From Auriscalpium vulgare (lineage: Eukaryota; Basidiomycota; Agaricomycetes; Russulales; Auriscalpiaceae): DNA of 64,000 bases. Below the pieces are notes generated by a model. It saw only the letters and a program-made list of their open reading frames with translations. It made no database searches and had not been told where the DNA came from. Shown in pieces: positions 22,781 to 33,250 of the stretch. Made by a program: the position numbers and the translations under genes. Each line of letters opens with the position of its first letter. Within the stretch, counting starts at the first letter, position 1. The DNA lies in NCBI GenBank assembly GCA_019915015.1, contig JAHBBC010000031.1:124001-188000 (forward strand). Reading direction: 5' to 3'.

Positions 22781-23888
22781 TCAAATTTCTTCAGCCCAAC
22801 GAAGGACGTCCTCAATCTGCAGAGGTGCAAAGCGAGGGGTCTAGAATAACCCTTCATCAAGCAAGTCACGTAAGAGCATAGGACGACCAGCATACCTTGA
22901 CTTCCGACTCGGCGCCTTGCGCCTTCGCATATTCGGCCTAAGAGGGGCATTCCATTATATACTAGCAATCTTTGAAAAGACTCCAAGCCTACCTGTTGTA
23001 TGTCCTGTGTTGCCTTGCGCAGCTCGGCAAGCTGTACCTCGAGAGTGTCACATTTTCTGTGCAAGCCAGTTCAGCCAGAAAATAAGGATCATAAATTAAC
23101 AACTCCTACGCACTCATGGATCGCTTTCGTCTCCTGCCTCCGCATTTGGACCTGCCTCTGCATCATGAGCTCCAAACTCGCACGCGCCTGTCCACTCAAT
23201 TAGCCCTCTCATAGTCAAATGGCAGATCGCGCATCGTACTTGCACAGGACGCAGGTCGTTAGCGGCAGCCATGATGTTCTGCGCGAGAACCGTGATCCAC
23301 TCGACCTCGCGCTGCCACGCGGGAGGCTCCGTCGCGTTGATGCTCGGTGCGACGAGCATCGACTTGAGCATCGACGAGTACGTTAGCAGCATGGAGCGCA
23401 AAATGCTGAGCAGCGCAGGCCGTCTGTCTGAGTAAGTACATCAAACGAGATCTCGATCGACAACTCCGGCACATTGCACATGGTAAACAACGTACCGACA
23501 GCAAGGTCCTCTGGGTACAGCTGATGCCCACCCATCTCCGCGAGCGAGGGTATCGTCTCTTTCAGCTGGGCATGTCCGTCATGTCACATTCCCAAGCCTA
23601 GTTCGCAGTATGGATGGCACGCACAAACCACGTATCCCCGAAAATGTTATAATGCCCCTCCTCCCTGATCCAGTCCACGCGCGGTGGCTCAAGCTCAGTA
23701 AGCGGCCACTCCGGGACGTCAGGCTGGTCGGAGAGGACATCGCGCTGGTTCGGCGGAGGGTCGGTAGACGAGGCGGTGCGCTCTCTCAGGAGGGCGAGGA
23801 GTTTGAGGTTGCGGGATGTGTAGTTGGCGTAGTGAGAGGGCGGGGACGGGAAGGGGTTGCGCAGCTCGGCTTCTTGGTCGTCGTCCAT
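22781..23888 (-). CDS. MED7: Mediator of RNA polymerase II subunit 7
   Basis: This subunit of the Mediator middle module forms a hinge with Med21. It starts MDDDQEAELRNPFPSPPSHYANYTSRNLKLLALLRER, with the hallmark PSPP-Y-YT motif, and continues PDVPEWPLTELEPPRVDWIREEGHYNIFGDTWF. The next exons give LAEMGGHQLYPED, LLSILRSMLLTYSSMLKSMLVAP and EWITVLAQNIMAAANDLRPVQAR. A long coiled coil follows: ELMMQRQVQMRRQETKAIHEKCDTLEVQLAELRKATQDIQQ. The last exon, after an acceptor near 22810, encodes IEDVLRWAEEI and stops. About six introns. Confidence 0.92.
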
Positions 23889-24121
23889 GGCAAGTCATAG
23901 ATTGCACAAGCGCCCGTAGCGCACGCGATCACCTGATGCGAATCTTGGCGACTCATTGGTGACTGTGCAGCTGCAGCAATTCAGCAGTAATTCAGCCCGC
24001 TGATCTCGCACTGCGAAGAGCAACACCACTAATAATGGACAGGGTCCCTGATCGAGTTGCAAAGAAGACAAGTACATGATTCCATTACAAGCCCACCCAG
24101 AGTACGATGGCACCAGAAGAC

Positions 24122-26727
24122 CTAAAGCTTTGCCTTCATCTCCGCCTTCGCAGCCGCCGCTGCCCTGATCTCCTTCGCCTTGCCCCTCAGCAGCCTCCTC
24201 AGCAGCTTTCCGCTCGGGTTCTTCGGAATCGCATCGACGAACTCAATCCCGCCATCAAGCCACTTATACTTTGTCTTCACATCCGCGACGTGCTATGCGC
24301 ATACGCAAGAGGTATGTCAGCACCCAGCCGCAATTGAGAACACTCGTATGAGAAGGCTTCGCACCTTGTAGATGTTCGCCTTTATCGCGTCAGCTTCAGC
24401 GGCAGAAGACGTAGCACGCTCCGCTGCCGGCGCGTGCAGCACAACAAATGCAAGAGGTATTTCCCCACTGAAGTCGTCCGGCACGCCGACGACGCATGCG
24501 TCCGCGACGTTCGCATGCTGCAGCAGGTGCCCCTCGAGCTCGGCTGGCGCGACCTGGAACCCCCGCACCTTGATGAGTTCCTTGAGCCGGTCGACGATGA
24601 ACAGCTCCCCGTTGTCTGTGATGATCGCCTCGTCGCCAGTGCGCACCCACCTGAGTGGCCGTGAATCAGTGGCTTCGAAAGACGAAGCGCCGCAGCAGTA
24701 ATTTAAGAAGCGCACCCGTCAATGAAAGTTTCTGCATTCCTATGAGGGCGTCAAGAATATGCTTAAAGCGCTGAACTCATGACAGCACGCACGCTTTGGG
24801 ATTCTCATAGTACCCCAGTGCGTTCGACGGGCTGTGTACAAAGAGCTCTCCAGGCTCGTTCCTGCCCGCAAGGGAGCCGTCTGCCTTCACGATGCGCACC
24901 TTGACGCCCGGTAGCAGGATGCCGGCGCTTCCCGACGAGCCAACCTTCAGCATCGGCTCGGTCATACTCACGGCGGTCGCGGTCTCCGTCATCCCTGTCA
25001 ACGCGCACTCAGCACACCGACGATATGGGACGACGGGACTGTGAGCACACCGTATCCTTGTCCGATATTCGCGTTGGGAATGACCTTGGCGAGCTCTGAA
25101 ATCAATGGACCGGAGAGCGGCGCGGCTCCGCTGAAGCAGAAGTGCACGTGGCTAAGGTCGTAGTTCTTCACGAGTGGGTGCTTAGTGAGGAGGACAATCA
25201 TGGGCGGCACAACGCTGCGAAAAGCATAATGAGTAGACCCCCAGTGGAGAAGAGGATAATGCGCACACAAGCGAGGTGATGCGATGTCTGACGACGCTTT
25301 CGAGGAAATCGGGCCACGCAAATTTCGGCATGATGACGATGGTTGCCTTTACGCGGGCCCGTATCAGCGCGCACGATGTCTACCTGGTGAAGAGGAAACT
25401 TACGCCTAGGAAGATCATTTGATGGATCTGAAATCCATCATGTCATTGTTCAACATGCAACGTGAACACAAATGCACTTACACCCAATACCAGGCCATAG
25501 ATGTCTTGAATCACATTAAGCTGGGGCCAAGACGAGAGACGAGACACAGACTTGGTACTCACGGAAGAAAGGAAGGACTGACAGCGGTATAGAGTGAGTC
25601 ATCCTCCAGCTAACTGTATTATAGGATGCTCACCACCAGTGACAACATCGCCAACTCGAAGCCTACCCTTCTCAAGAGGAACTCCAGCTGCTAATTCAGC
25701 GCCGAGGTTGTGCGTGGACATTTGCAAGACGTTGGCAACAAGATTGTAATGGCTGACCGCGACTGCCTGTTATGAAAGACACGCGAGGTGAGGCCGATCC
25801 AGACAGACTCATATAGCATCTACCTTCGGTGGACCAGTCGTTCCACTCGACAGACTGAAGAAGGCGACCTTCGTCTTGGCCTCTCCGGGAGCCAGCTTCT
25901 TTTCGGCGAAATTCAGCTTGTTCTTGGAGCCATCCTCGACCAATTGGTCGACGCTAACGTGCGACGTGCCCGGCTCCGAATCAAACAAGACGATACGTTC
26001 GAGAGGAATGCCGACTGCCTTGCATGCCTTTGTCACGATCCCGAGCAACGGTAACAAGGTGAATACAATGGAAGTCTGCGTAAGCTTAAGCTGGTGGGTA
26101 AGCTCATCAATCGTGTACGCTGGGTTTGAGCCGCTAGAAGCCAGGATCGATCAGCATGTTATGACAAGTCCTTCCAGCGCTTTAACGAACGCACGTTATT
26201 ATGCCCCCCAGCTTGTGCACAGCCCAGACAAGGATAGGATAGTCTACCCCACAGAAAGCGGTCAGTCGGGTACAATCAGGGAAGAAAGTGAGCGAGTATC
26301 ACCAATATGATTCGGCGAATAGACGCATACTTGTGCCGGGCGCACACCTGTCAATCACGACGTCGTCTGAGCGGTATATGGCACGCACCGACATCCTTGT
26401 CACCTGCGGATGATGCGATCAGGATAGCTCATATGTTCCGATAAACTCAATGGAATGCGCGCACCTAAATCCCACCGTCTACTGAGGCCGTTTGCGAGGG
26501 CGTGAGTACGTCCGAACGCCTAAACGCCATGTCAGCGCACGGGAGACGAAAGCAAACGCTGCACGCGCCTCCTTCTCGCCGACTTGCTTGCCGGTCTCTT
26601 CGTCAATGAAGAAGGGGATATCACCCCGCACGGGTCGAAGACGGTGCTTGTAGTCGAACACGAACTGCGGGATGGTGAGGTCGTCCGGGACGGGGCCGAG
26701 GGGGATATCTGCGAGGATTTCGGTCAT
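24122..26727 (-). CDS. Acyl-CoA ligase, 4-coumarate-CoA ligase-like, peroxisomal
   Basis: This is a paralogue of the gene at 18657-21327, with similar intron-rich structure. It begins MTEILADIPLGPVPDDLTIPQFVFDYKHRLRP. It has VAFFSLSSGTTGPPKV (AMP-binding motif), [95 protein letters not shown] and the catalytic-Lys motif [20 protein letters not shown]. The C-terminus is KAKL, a PTS1 variant, so both copies are probably peroxisomal. Shared stretches are roughly 60 percent identical by eye, suggesting an old duplication with later insertion or retention of MED7 and the BCL7-like gene between the copies. Substrate unknown. Confidence 0.9.
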
Positions 26728-27017
26728 GTTGGTAAGAACAGAAGGTAGCGGGAGAAAGTTGAAGCTGGAAGAGATGCATAGATGGTCATATAGTTGCGAT
26801 ACCGTACAATAATGTCACGGAGAGTCGGCGTCACCGGTTTTGGCATGGCAGTGGCCTGTTCGTGTCGAGATAAGATTAGATCTTGTCCTTCCCCGCAGCA
26901 GCCTTCTGCGCAGCCTCACCTCTACTACTACAGGCTCTACTAGTAGGCTCTGGCCCCGCAGCTATAAGATATCGTGCTTGTTGGCGCATACCTCGTCCAA
27001 GGGCCTTCAAACTAACC

Positions 27018-28864
27018 ATGCAGGTCTCCATCAGGCAGATCGCCTTCATAGACCACCCGAACGTCGTTTTCCCGGCGCTGGCGACAGCATTTGCCCTTCC
27101 CGCATTGTCCCCAACACCGTCATTCTCCCCTCTCATAGCTCTCGTTTCTCTCCTTCTCGTCTACACTCGAATTATCCTGCCACGCAGACATGCTCCACGC
27201 ACCATCTTCATCACATGGTTCTGCGTGTCCCTCGCGTCGAGCATTTCTCAAGTCCTGCCATCCTTGAACGCCCTCTCCTCCACCTTCTCATCCCTACTCT
27301 CCCTGTGGCTCATCACCTCTGCCGCCTCCGGTATCGCACTCATCACGATCCTTGCCGACCGCATGAGCCTCCACATGCGCACTCCATGGTCCAGAATCAC
27401 TTTCTTCCCCGCCATCTGGGCGACTGTCTGGCAGGGTGTGGCGTTCGCAAGCCCGCTTGGCCACCTTCAGACATGGAGCCCCGTTTTAGGTATTGACGCA
27501 TATGAATGGATGCGCCCCGTTTTTGGCACCTGGGGCATCAACTGGGTTGTCGGCGCGTTCGCCGTCGTGTGCGTCGAGGCTGTCGGGGCATGGTTCATCG
27601 GGCCCATTGACTTGGAGATGGAGGACGCGGACGTATCGCCCCTCATCGACGTTCCGCTCGACGTCATCCCGCAGAGCCGTGTTGCGTCCCGGGGCTCATG
27701 GCATACGTTCTTCCTTGGTGTGAGCCTCCTTGCTCTCGCCACGCCGTCATTCGTCCTCCCCTTGCACACCCTGCGCCCGTGGGACCTTACATTATCCACT
27801 CCCCTCGTTGTTGGCTGCATTCTGCCGCAGCCTCTGCGACGCAACCAGCACATGACTACGCTCGAGCGCTTCATCACCGAATCTGCGCGGTACAACGCCG
27901 CGAAGGTCCTCCTGTGGCCGGAAGGCGCAGTGCGCTTCGAGAACCCAACCCAGCGCGCGGAGATGCTGGCAGAGATTCAAAGGCGAGTTGTAGGCCCCAT
28001 CATCGGTGTTGGTTTCGAGGAGCCCATCCCGCGAGACGACCCAGACTGGCAGCACGCCCGTCCGAGTCAGCGGAGGAACGGCCTGGTCCTTGTTGGTCCC
28101 GACGGTGTCCTTGCGGAGTATTACAAGCGACATCTTGTCCCTAGTGCGTATATCTCCTCGCTGCACAAGTACTCATACTCATGCCAGCTACAGTTGCCGA
28201 ATCATACTCGCTCGCCGAATCGCACAGCCCACCGACCATCTCCGAGTTCGAAGTCTCGACTCCGCGCGGCCACAGCCCCACTGAGTGGACACCCAAGCAG
28301 CCGCACACGCGCCCCGTCACGCTTTCCGCGTCTATCTGCCTCGACTTTGCCGCACCCTCCCCGTTTGCGCCGCTCTCCGCGCGCCCCGCGCTCATCCTCG
28401 CGCCTGCGCACACATGGCACCCCGCCGTAGGGCGCGCAGTGTTCGCGCAGGCGCGTGCGCGCGCGGAGGAGCTCGGCAGCGCGCTGCTGTTCTGTGACGG
28501 CGGCGACGGTGCCGTGAGCGGCGTCGCGGGGCCAGGTGGTGCACGCGAGCCCGTGCAGGAGGGACCTGGCTCGTGGACGCGCACAATCGCGCTGCCGTAT
28601 CCTGAGGAGCACCGGAGGACGTTCTATGCATGGGGCGGAGACTTCGCGGTGCTCGGGCTGGTGTGGGCCATTTTGGGGGCGGGCTTGATGGTAGAGAGGG
28701 CGGCTGGGGTGCTCGTGGGTCAGAAGGACGGAGACGGGGTGGCGGGCCCGCGCGTGTTTGTTAGGCTTGTTGGTGCGCTGCATTGGGTAAGGTTGACCGT
28801 TCAGGCATGGCGGAGGGGGTCTAACCGAGAGCAGCACGCTGAAGAACAACCTTTGCTCTTTTAA
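27018..28864 (+). CDS. Membrane carbon-nitrogen hydrolase, apolipoprotein N-acyltransferase-like
   Basis: The ATG at 27018 begins MQVSIRQIAFIDHPNVVFPALATAFALPA. About seven hydrophobic segments follow (for example FSPLIALVSLLLVYTRIIL, SSLLSLWLITSAASGIALITIL, INWVVGAFAVVCVEAVGAWFIG, FFLGVSLLALATPSFVLPL), with an eighth near the end (FAVLGLVWAILGAGLMV). Between them lies a nitrilase domain with the three catalytic positions: Glu in LLWPEGAVRFE, Lys in AEYYKRHLVP and Cys in LSASICLDF. The order of membrane helices, nitrilase fold and C-terminal helix is that of bacterial Lnt, which N-acylates lipoproteins. One intron of about 45 nt follows RHLVP. The frame is open upstream of 27018 but without ATG. 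Fungi have no Lnt-type lipoproteins, so the substrate is open. Confidence 0.82.
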
Positions 28865-29690
28865 AATATCTTGCTGTGTTTTGTTCGTCTTGCTGTCATC
28901 ACCTGTTCTACTGTGCATGTTTGAGTATAGCCGTCGTTACCACTTGGTTGTAGTATAGCTACCTGTATCATTTCTGAATTAGCTCATAGTTGTTCGCGGG
29001 TGCAGCGGCGCCAGCCTGAGTATCAAACCGGCTTGCGCTATGAAGTTCTTTCTGGTCAAAGACGGACAGAAAGCCAGTCTGAAGATAATTAGGTACCTGG
29101 CTTCACCATGTGCAATTCTGCCAGCTAGAACGCGAAGGATGAGATGAATGAACGATTTGATACTGCTAAGAAGACGCGTACTGGCTTAGTAATCTGAAAG
29201 CAACATCTCAGCATGTCATCACTGGCTGCGCCGTGCACTTGCTGGCCGCAATCCCAGGTGCGCGACGTCCGAGCGCCTTTCACAACCCTGACCGTATCCG
29301 CATCACCATGTGCTTACCGGGAAGGCTGCATCACAGTATCTTGTGCGCGCGACACGAGCGCTATCTCATGCGGTAGACACGTGTATTTCGTGTACATGGC
29401 AGGCGCGCGGCATCGTCGTGCCACACGGGCGCATTCTGCCAGTCAAGAACGCATGTGAGCTCTGCGATGAGTCTCCGCCGTGGCCATCATCCTCGTGCCA
29501 GTGTGTCTTACCGTCTAGTGTACGTACATTGTGTGAGTTGTCGAGCAGCGCGCCTGCGCGACAGTCAGCGCCGCCCCCCACGAGGCAGATGCCCGTTGCT
29601 CTCTTCCTTTCTTGCGGCCGGGGAACACCCGGTTGATTGTGCCATCAGGTTGACACGCCCCCGCCGCCTGGTAGCGCCCAAGTTCAGTTC
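28865..29690. other. Intergenic, no confident gene
   Basis: The 3' flank of the nitrilase gene and the 5' region of the next gene. Short frames near 29213-29640 have no resemblance to known families; the first exon of the next gene may lie here. Confidence 0.4.
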
Positions 29691-29707
29691 GCACAAATTG
29701 GCGAGGA

Positions 29708-32100
29708 GTGCCCGTCGCAAAGGCCCTCCCCCCATGCAAGTCCTCCGGTAAAGGGCTTGCCACAATCGCGACGTTTTCATCCAAGAACAGCATCCGGTCG
29801 AAGCTCGCGCGAAGCCTTCGTGGCTCTCGCAGCTCGACCAAGCCGCCCTCCGCATCCCCTTCGGTCACCCTTGCGCGCCTGTACCCAGACCGAGCCACTG
29901 GTGCGTCGGGGAGCAAGCTCTTGAGTACGGTCCTCGAGGAAGATGCTGGTGCGGAGGACGAGTGGGAGCACGACTTCGAGACTGTGTCGCTGGGCGAGAT
30001 ACCGCCAGAGGAGAGAGACGCGCTTGGCGAGCAGGCGAGTCCCGAGGCGCCCGACCCCGACGCTTTGTTCGCGGCCGCCTCCCGCCCTTCCTCCGCCTCA
30101 CAGAGCGACTACCGCTCGCCCGCCGAGTCTTTCTCCCGCCCATCGTTCCTCTCCCGCAGCCCCTCGCTGCAGCGCTCTATCGACAAGGCGTCCACGTTCC
30201 CCGTCCGCCTCCGCAGCTCGAGCAAGGCGTCCAAGCACTCGTCGTCTGAACCAAGCAGCGACTCGCACGAGCTCAGGCTCATCCTCGACTTCCCCGCACC
30301 TCCCACCCATATCCCTACCCCCACAGGCGGTCGCGTCAAGACCCCCGACGCTTCCCAGCTCGCGCCCATATCCGACGACTCGTCCATCTTCTACGATCGG
30401 GATCCATTCCGTGTAGCAGCGGCCGACCACGAAGCCGAAGGCACTGTCGCCGATTCATCCGCGTCTTTCTATACCGCCCAGTCGCGCCCTACGAGTCCCA
30501 TCGTCGCCTTCTCGTCGCCCCCTCCCATCGCACAGACGCCCTCGACCGCCTCCCATTCCACGACTTTGACCAAGGCTACCGCATCCCTACGGCGTTTCGG
30601 ATCGCTCACGAAAGCGACGCTCAGGACTTCCTTTCGCACGCCCATCGCTGATATCTCTGGCAGTGGCACCAGGTCCCGCAGGAAACAACGTGGTGTACAC
30701 GTTTCCACCAGCCCTCCAGAATCTTCTGCACCTCACCTTGAACTCCTGCCGCAGTTTGTTCCCGAGGCGTTCGATATCACATTCCCTCCGTTCGACGGAA
30801 CCAGCCCACGCGCCCACCGTCTGTCTGGGGCATACCCTCCTCGTTCTTTGCAGTCATTCTACGGGTCGCTCGAAGACTTCCTGACATCGCACAAGCCCGA
30901 AGACCGATCGGGTGAAATCAGCCCACGAAACCGTCTTCAATCTGCGCCATCCTTGCTCCTCAGCCCGAAGCCAGCACCTGTCGGACAGCCTCCTACTGTC
31001 CCCCACACTCGGCCCCCGCGACCAACGCGACCGCTTCCGCCGCTTCCACGCAGTCCCCCACCACCTGTGCTTCCTACGATCAAGTACGACTTCGTCGATC
31101 CCTTCGACTTGACAGCATCTCCTCCGGTCTCGCCAACTGACAGGCACCGGTTTTCCTTCGGCAGATCGTCCCTTGTCCCTCCCTCGCCCTCCTGGTTTGC
31201 GCGCAACGTCGACGAGCTTGAGAAGTCCCTCATTCAGTACCTAGTCCCGCCGTCTCCTGCATCAGCCCGCTCTCAGACGTCAACTGCTTCCGAGTCCACG
31301 CTTCAAGTAGCGCCAGAAAGCCCCGCAACCCACGTTGCAAGGCCAGGCTTACCCCCACCTTCTCCAGCCCCACTTCACATCCCTCCACCACAATCCTTAC
31401 CAGTACCACCCAGCGAGGCCATCTTCGTCCGCGGCCACGTCGATATCCTTGAGCCTAGCTCCTCGCAGGATACGTATACGACAGTCGAGTCTTTCACCGA
31501 CTCCTTCACCGAGAAACCGTCGGAGGTCACCGTGACTGTTACAAATCGTCGCCGGTCATCGCGATACAGCTCGTCTACTACGTCCACGTCCCATCGACCC
31601 AATAGCTCTCCATCTCCTCGTGCCGCCACATTCCCTACTTGGCCCAGGTCGCGCAACAACTCCTCGGCCACTCGCGCAACAATCACCCACTACCGACGTT
31701 CTGTCGTTGATACTCGGAAGAAGTCGCACACTCGATCTACAGGAAAGAGGGACGTCACCAAAGTTCAGGTAGGTTTCGCGATATCTCCTGGGATGCATTG
31801 GCTGATTTATCGTCGCAGCCATCCCATCCTCAGCTTTTCTATCTGCAACCCTCGGCAATCCCGCACGCTGCAGTGTCCCTTCTCCCGCCTCTGGATATAG
31901 TATCTGTCTGTACGTGGTGCCATCGCGCGACTACCCGCTTTTATCGTGTTGCTGACCTAGCATTTGCGGATCTCACAGCCTCTTCGAGCCTCGAGCCGAG
32001 TTCCGCCACTCCCGTGCTTCCTATAAGACCACGCCCCTTCCCCCCAGCCCAACGCGCCCGCCATCCCAGCCGTCGCGGCAACACACCACAAGCCCTCTAA
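29708..32100 (+). CDS. Unknown large Ser/Pro-rich protein
   Basis: I do not recognise this gene. One exon of about 2 kb is open from before 29708 to an intron near 31770; a last exon encodes PSHPQLFYLQPSAIPHAAVSLLPPLD and runs to the stop at 32100. The protein is rich in Ser, Pro and Thr, with many S-P and T-P sites and polyproline runs such as RPTRPLPPLPRSPPPPVLP, suitable for SH3 or WW binding. More ordered parts are DEWEHDFETVSLGEIPPEERDALG and PEAFDITFPPFDG. No ATG exists in frame near the 5' end, so the true start must be in an upstream exon; the listed start is only the open-frame edge. It could be a cytoskeletal or polarity scaffold, but that is a guess. Confidence 0.6.
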
Positions 32101-32130
32101 CTCTTCACCTTTCCTCCGTCCTTTCACACC

Positions 32131-32761
32131 ATGTCTCCCCTCAATGTTTTCGGCAAGCCCACCGAGACGGTGGACTTTGGGGGCGAAATAGATTATTCTA
32201 ACTATGAGTGGTTCAAGGAGCCGCCTCCGACTAGGACGCAGGTGAGCACTCTTGCGGCTTCAAGTGCCCTTGCGGCGCTGACATCATACGGAACAGGGCC
32301 AACAAACTCCTGCCGAGCCATATATCCCTCTTCCCGGCGTCATCGAGCAGAATGAGATGCTCGGGTACGCATTGCAAGCCGCGCCCAACGTGCTGTATGG
32401 CCGATACAAACAGTACGGACAGGTATGTGTCGCACGGCCACGTCCTGTGCACGCCTCGCTCATTGGCAATTGCACACTGTAGCTCGGCGTCCTCGCATGG
32501 TGTGCAGAATTCAGCGAAATGATCGACGCGCTCAAGACGCTCGGCTTCGAGGGCAACATGTTCGTGGCGACCCGCACCTCCGCGCTGCAGGCCTGCGAGG
32601 AGATCCTTCGGCTGCAGCTCGACATCAAGATGCAGATCATCGTGATCCACATGTCCTCACAGGTCGCCCGCCTGCGCCGCTTCCTGGACGCCGACCGCGT
32701 GTGGGACGACTATCCGGCGACCGCGTTCCCCTTGGACCCACGAGAATACCCAAGAGAATGA
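32131..32761 (+). CDS. Small conserved-looking fungal protein of unknown function
   Basis: I cannot name this family. Three exons give a compact, ordered-looking protein of about 175 residues. Exon 1 is MSPLNVFGKPTETVDFGGEIDYSNYEWFKEPPPTRTQ; exon 2 gives GQQTPAEPYIPLPGVIEQNEMLGYALQAAPNVLYGRYKQYGQ; exon 3 gives LGVLAWCAEFSEMIDALKTLGFEGNMFVATRTSALQACEEILRLQLDIKMQIIVIHMSSQVARLRRFLDADRVWDDYPATAFPLDPREYPRE. The donors gtgagc and gtatgt and acceptors acag and gtag are good. The mixture of hydrophobic and charged residues, without low complexity, argues for a folded, mostly helical domain under selection. No signal peptide or membrane segment is seen. Confidence 0.75.
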
Positions 32762-33250
32762 TTGTAGAGCAAATAGACGTGCCATGTAGCGGTTTTCCTT
32801 TTCTACGTTTTTCCCTCACGCACTGCATTGGATTCCTCTTTATTCCTCCTCTCCATCTATGACTTTTCCATCGGAATGAATTGCCCAATCCGTTCATATG
32901 TACTATACAACGCAGTCCTGCTTGTTCTATTACTTAGGTAGTTGGTCATAATGAACATATCAATGTCTGAAGTGACGTTGTCAGGGGAAGAATATAAGTG
33001 AAGTACAGACAGAACATAACTGGTCCATAATTATATGAGTAAAAAGCACGCCCGAGAAAATGAAAATCGTGTCAGTGCGTAAAGAGTACCCTGGAATGAA
33101 AGAGACAAAGAGCGATGCAGGAAGTGTCAGTGTTATCTAGATACCTGATGGATTGGAAATGTCTTGGAATTGCGTAGTGGGTGTGGAGGTTAGGCAGGTG
33201 GGGGATACGTGCGGGTAAAAAAGCTGTCGCATTGCAAAGGAGGGTATCAA
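32762..33250. other. Convergent intergenic region
   Basis: An AT-rich 489-nt stretch between two convergent genes. It includes likely 3' ends of both. No gene seen. Confidence 0.5.

Noticed and set aside
26930..26960. Short match (ctagtag...ctctggcc) to a stretch near 36910
   Set aside because: Too short and imperfect to call a dispersed repeat.
29213..29640. Possible short genes before the Ser/Pro-rich protein
   Set aside because: Frames are short and overlap on both strands. None has a recognised domain, though one may be an upstream exon of the next gene.
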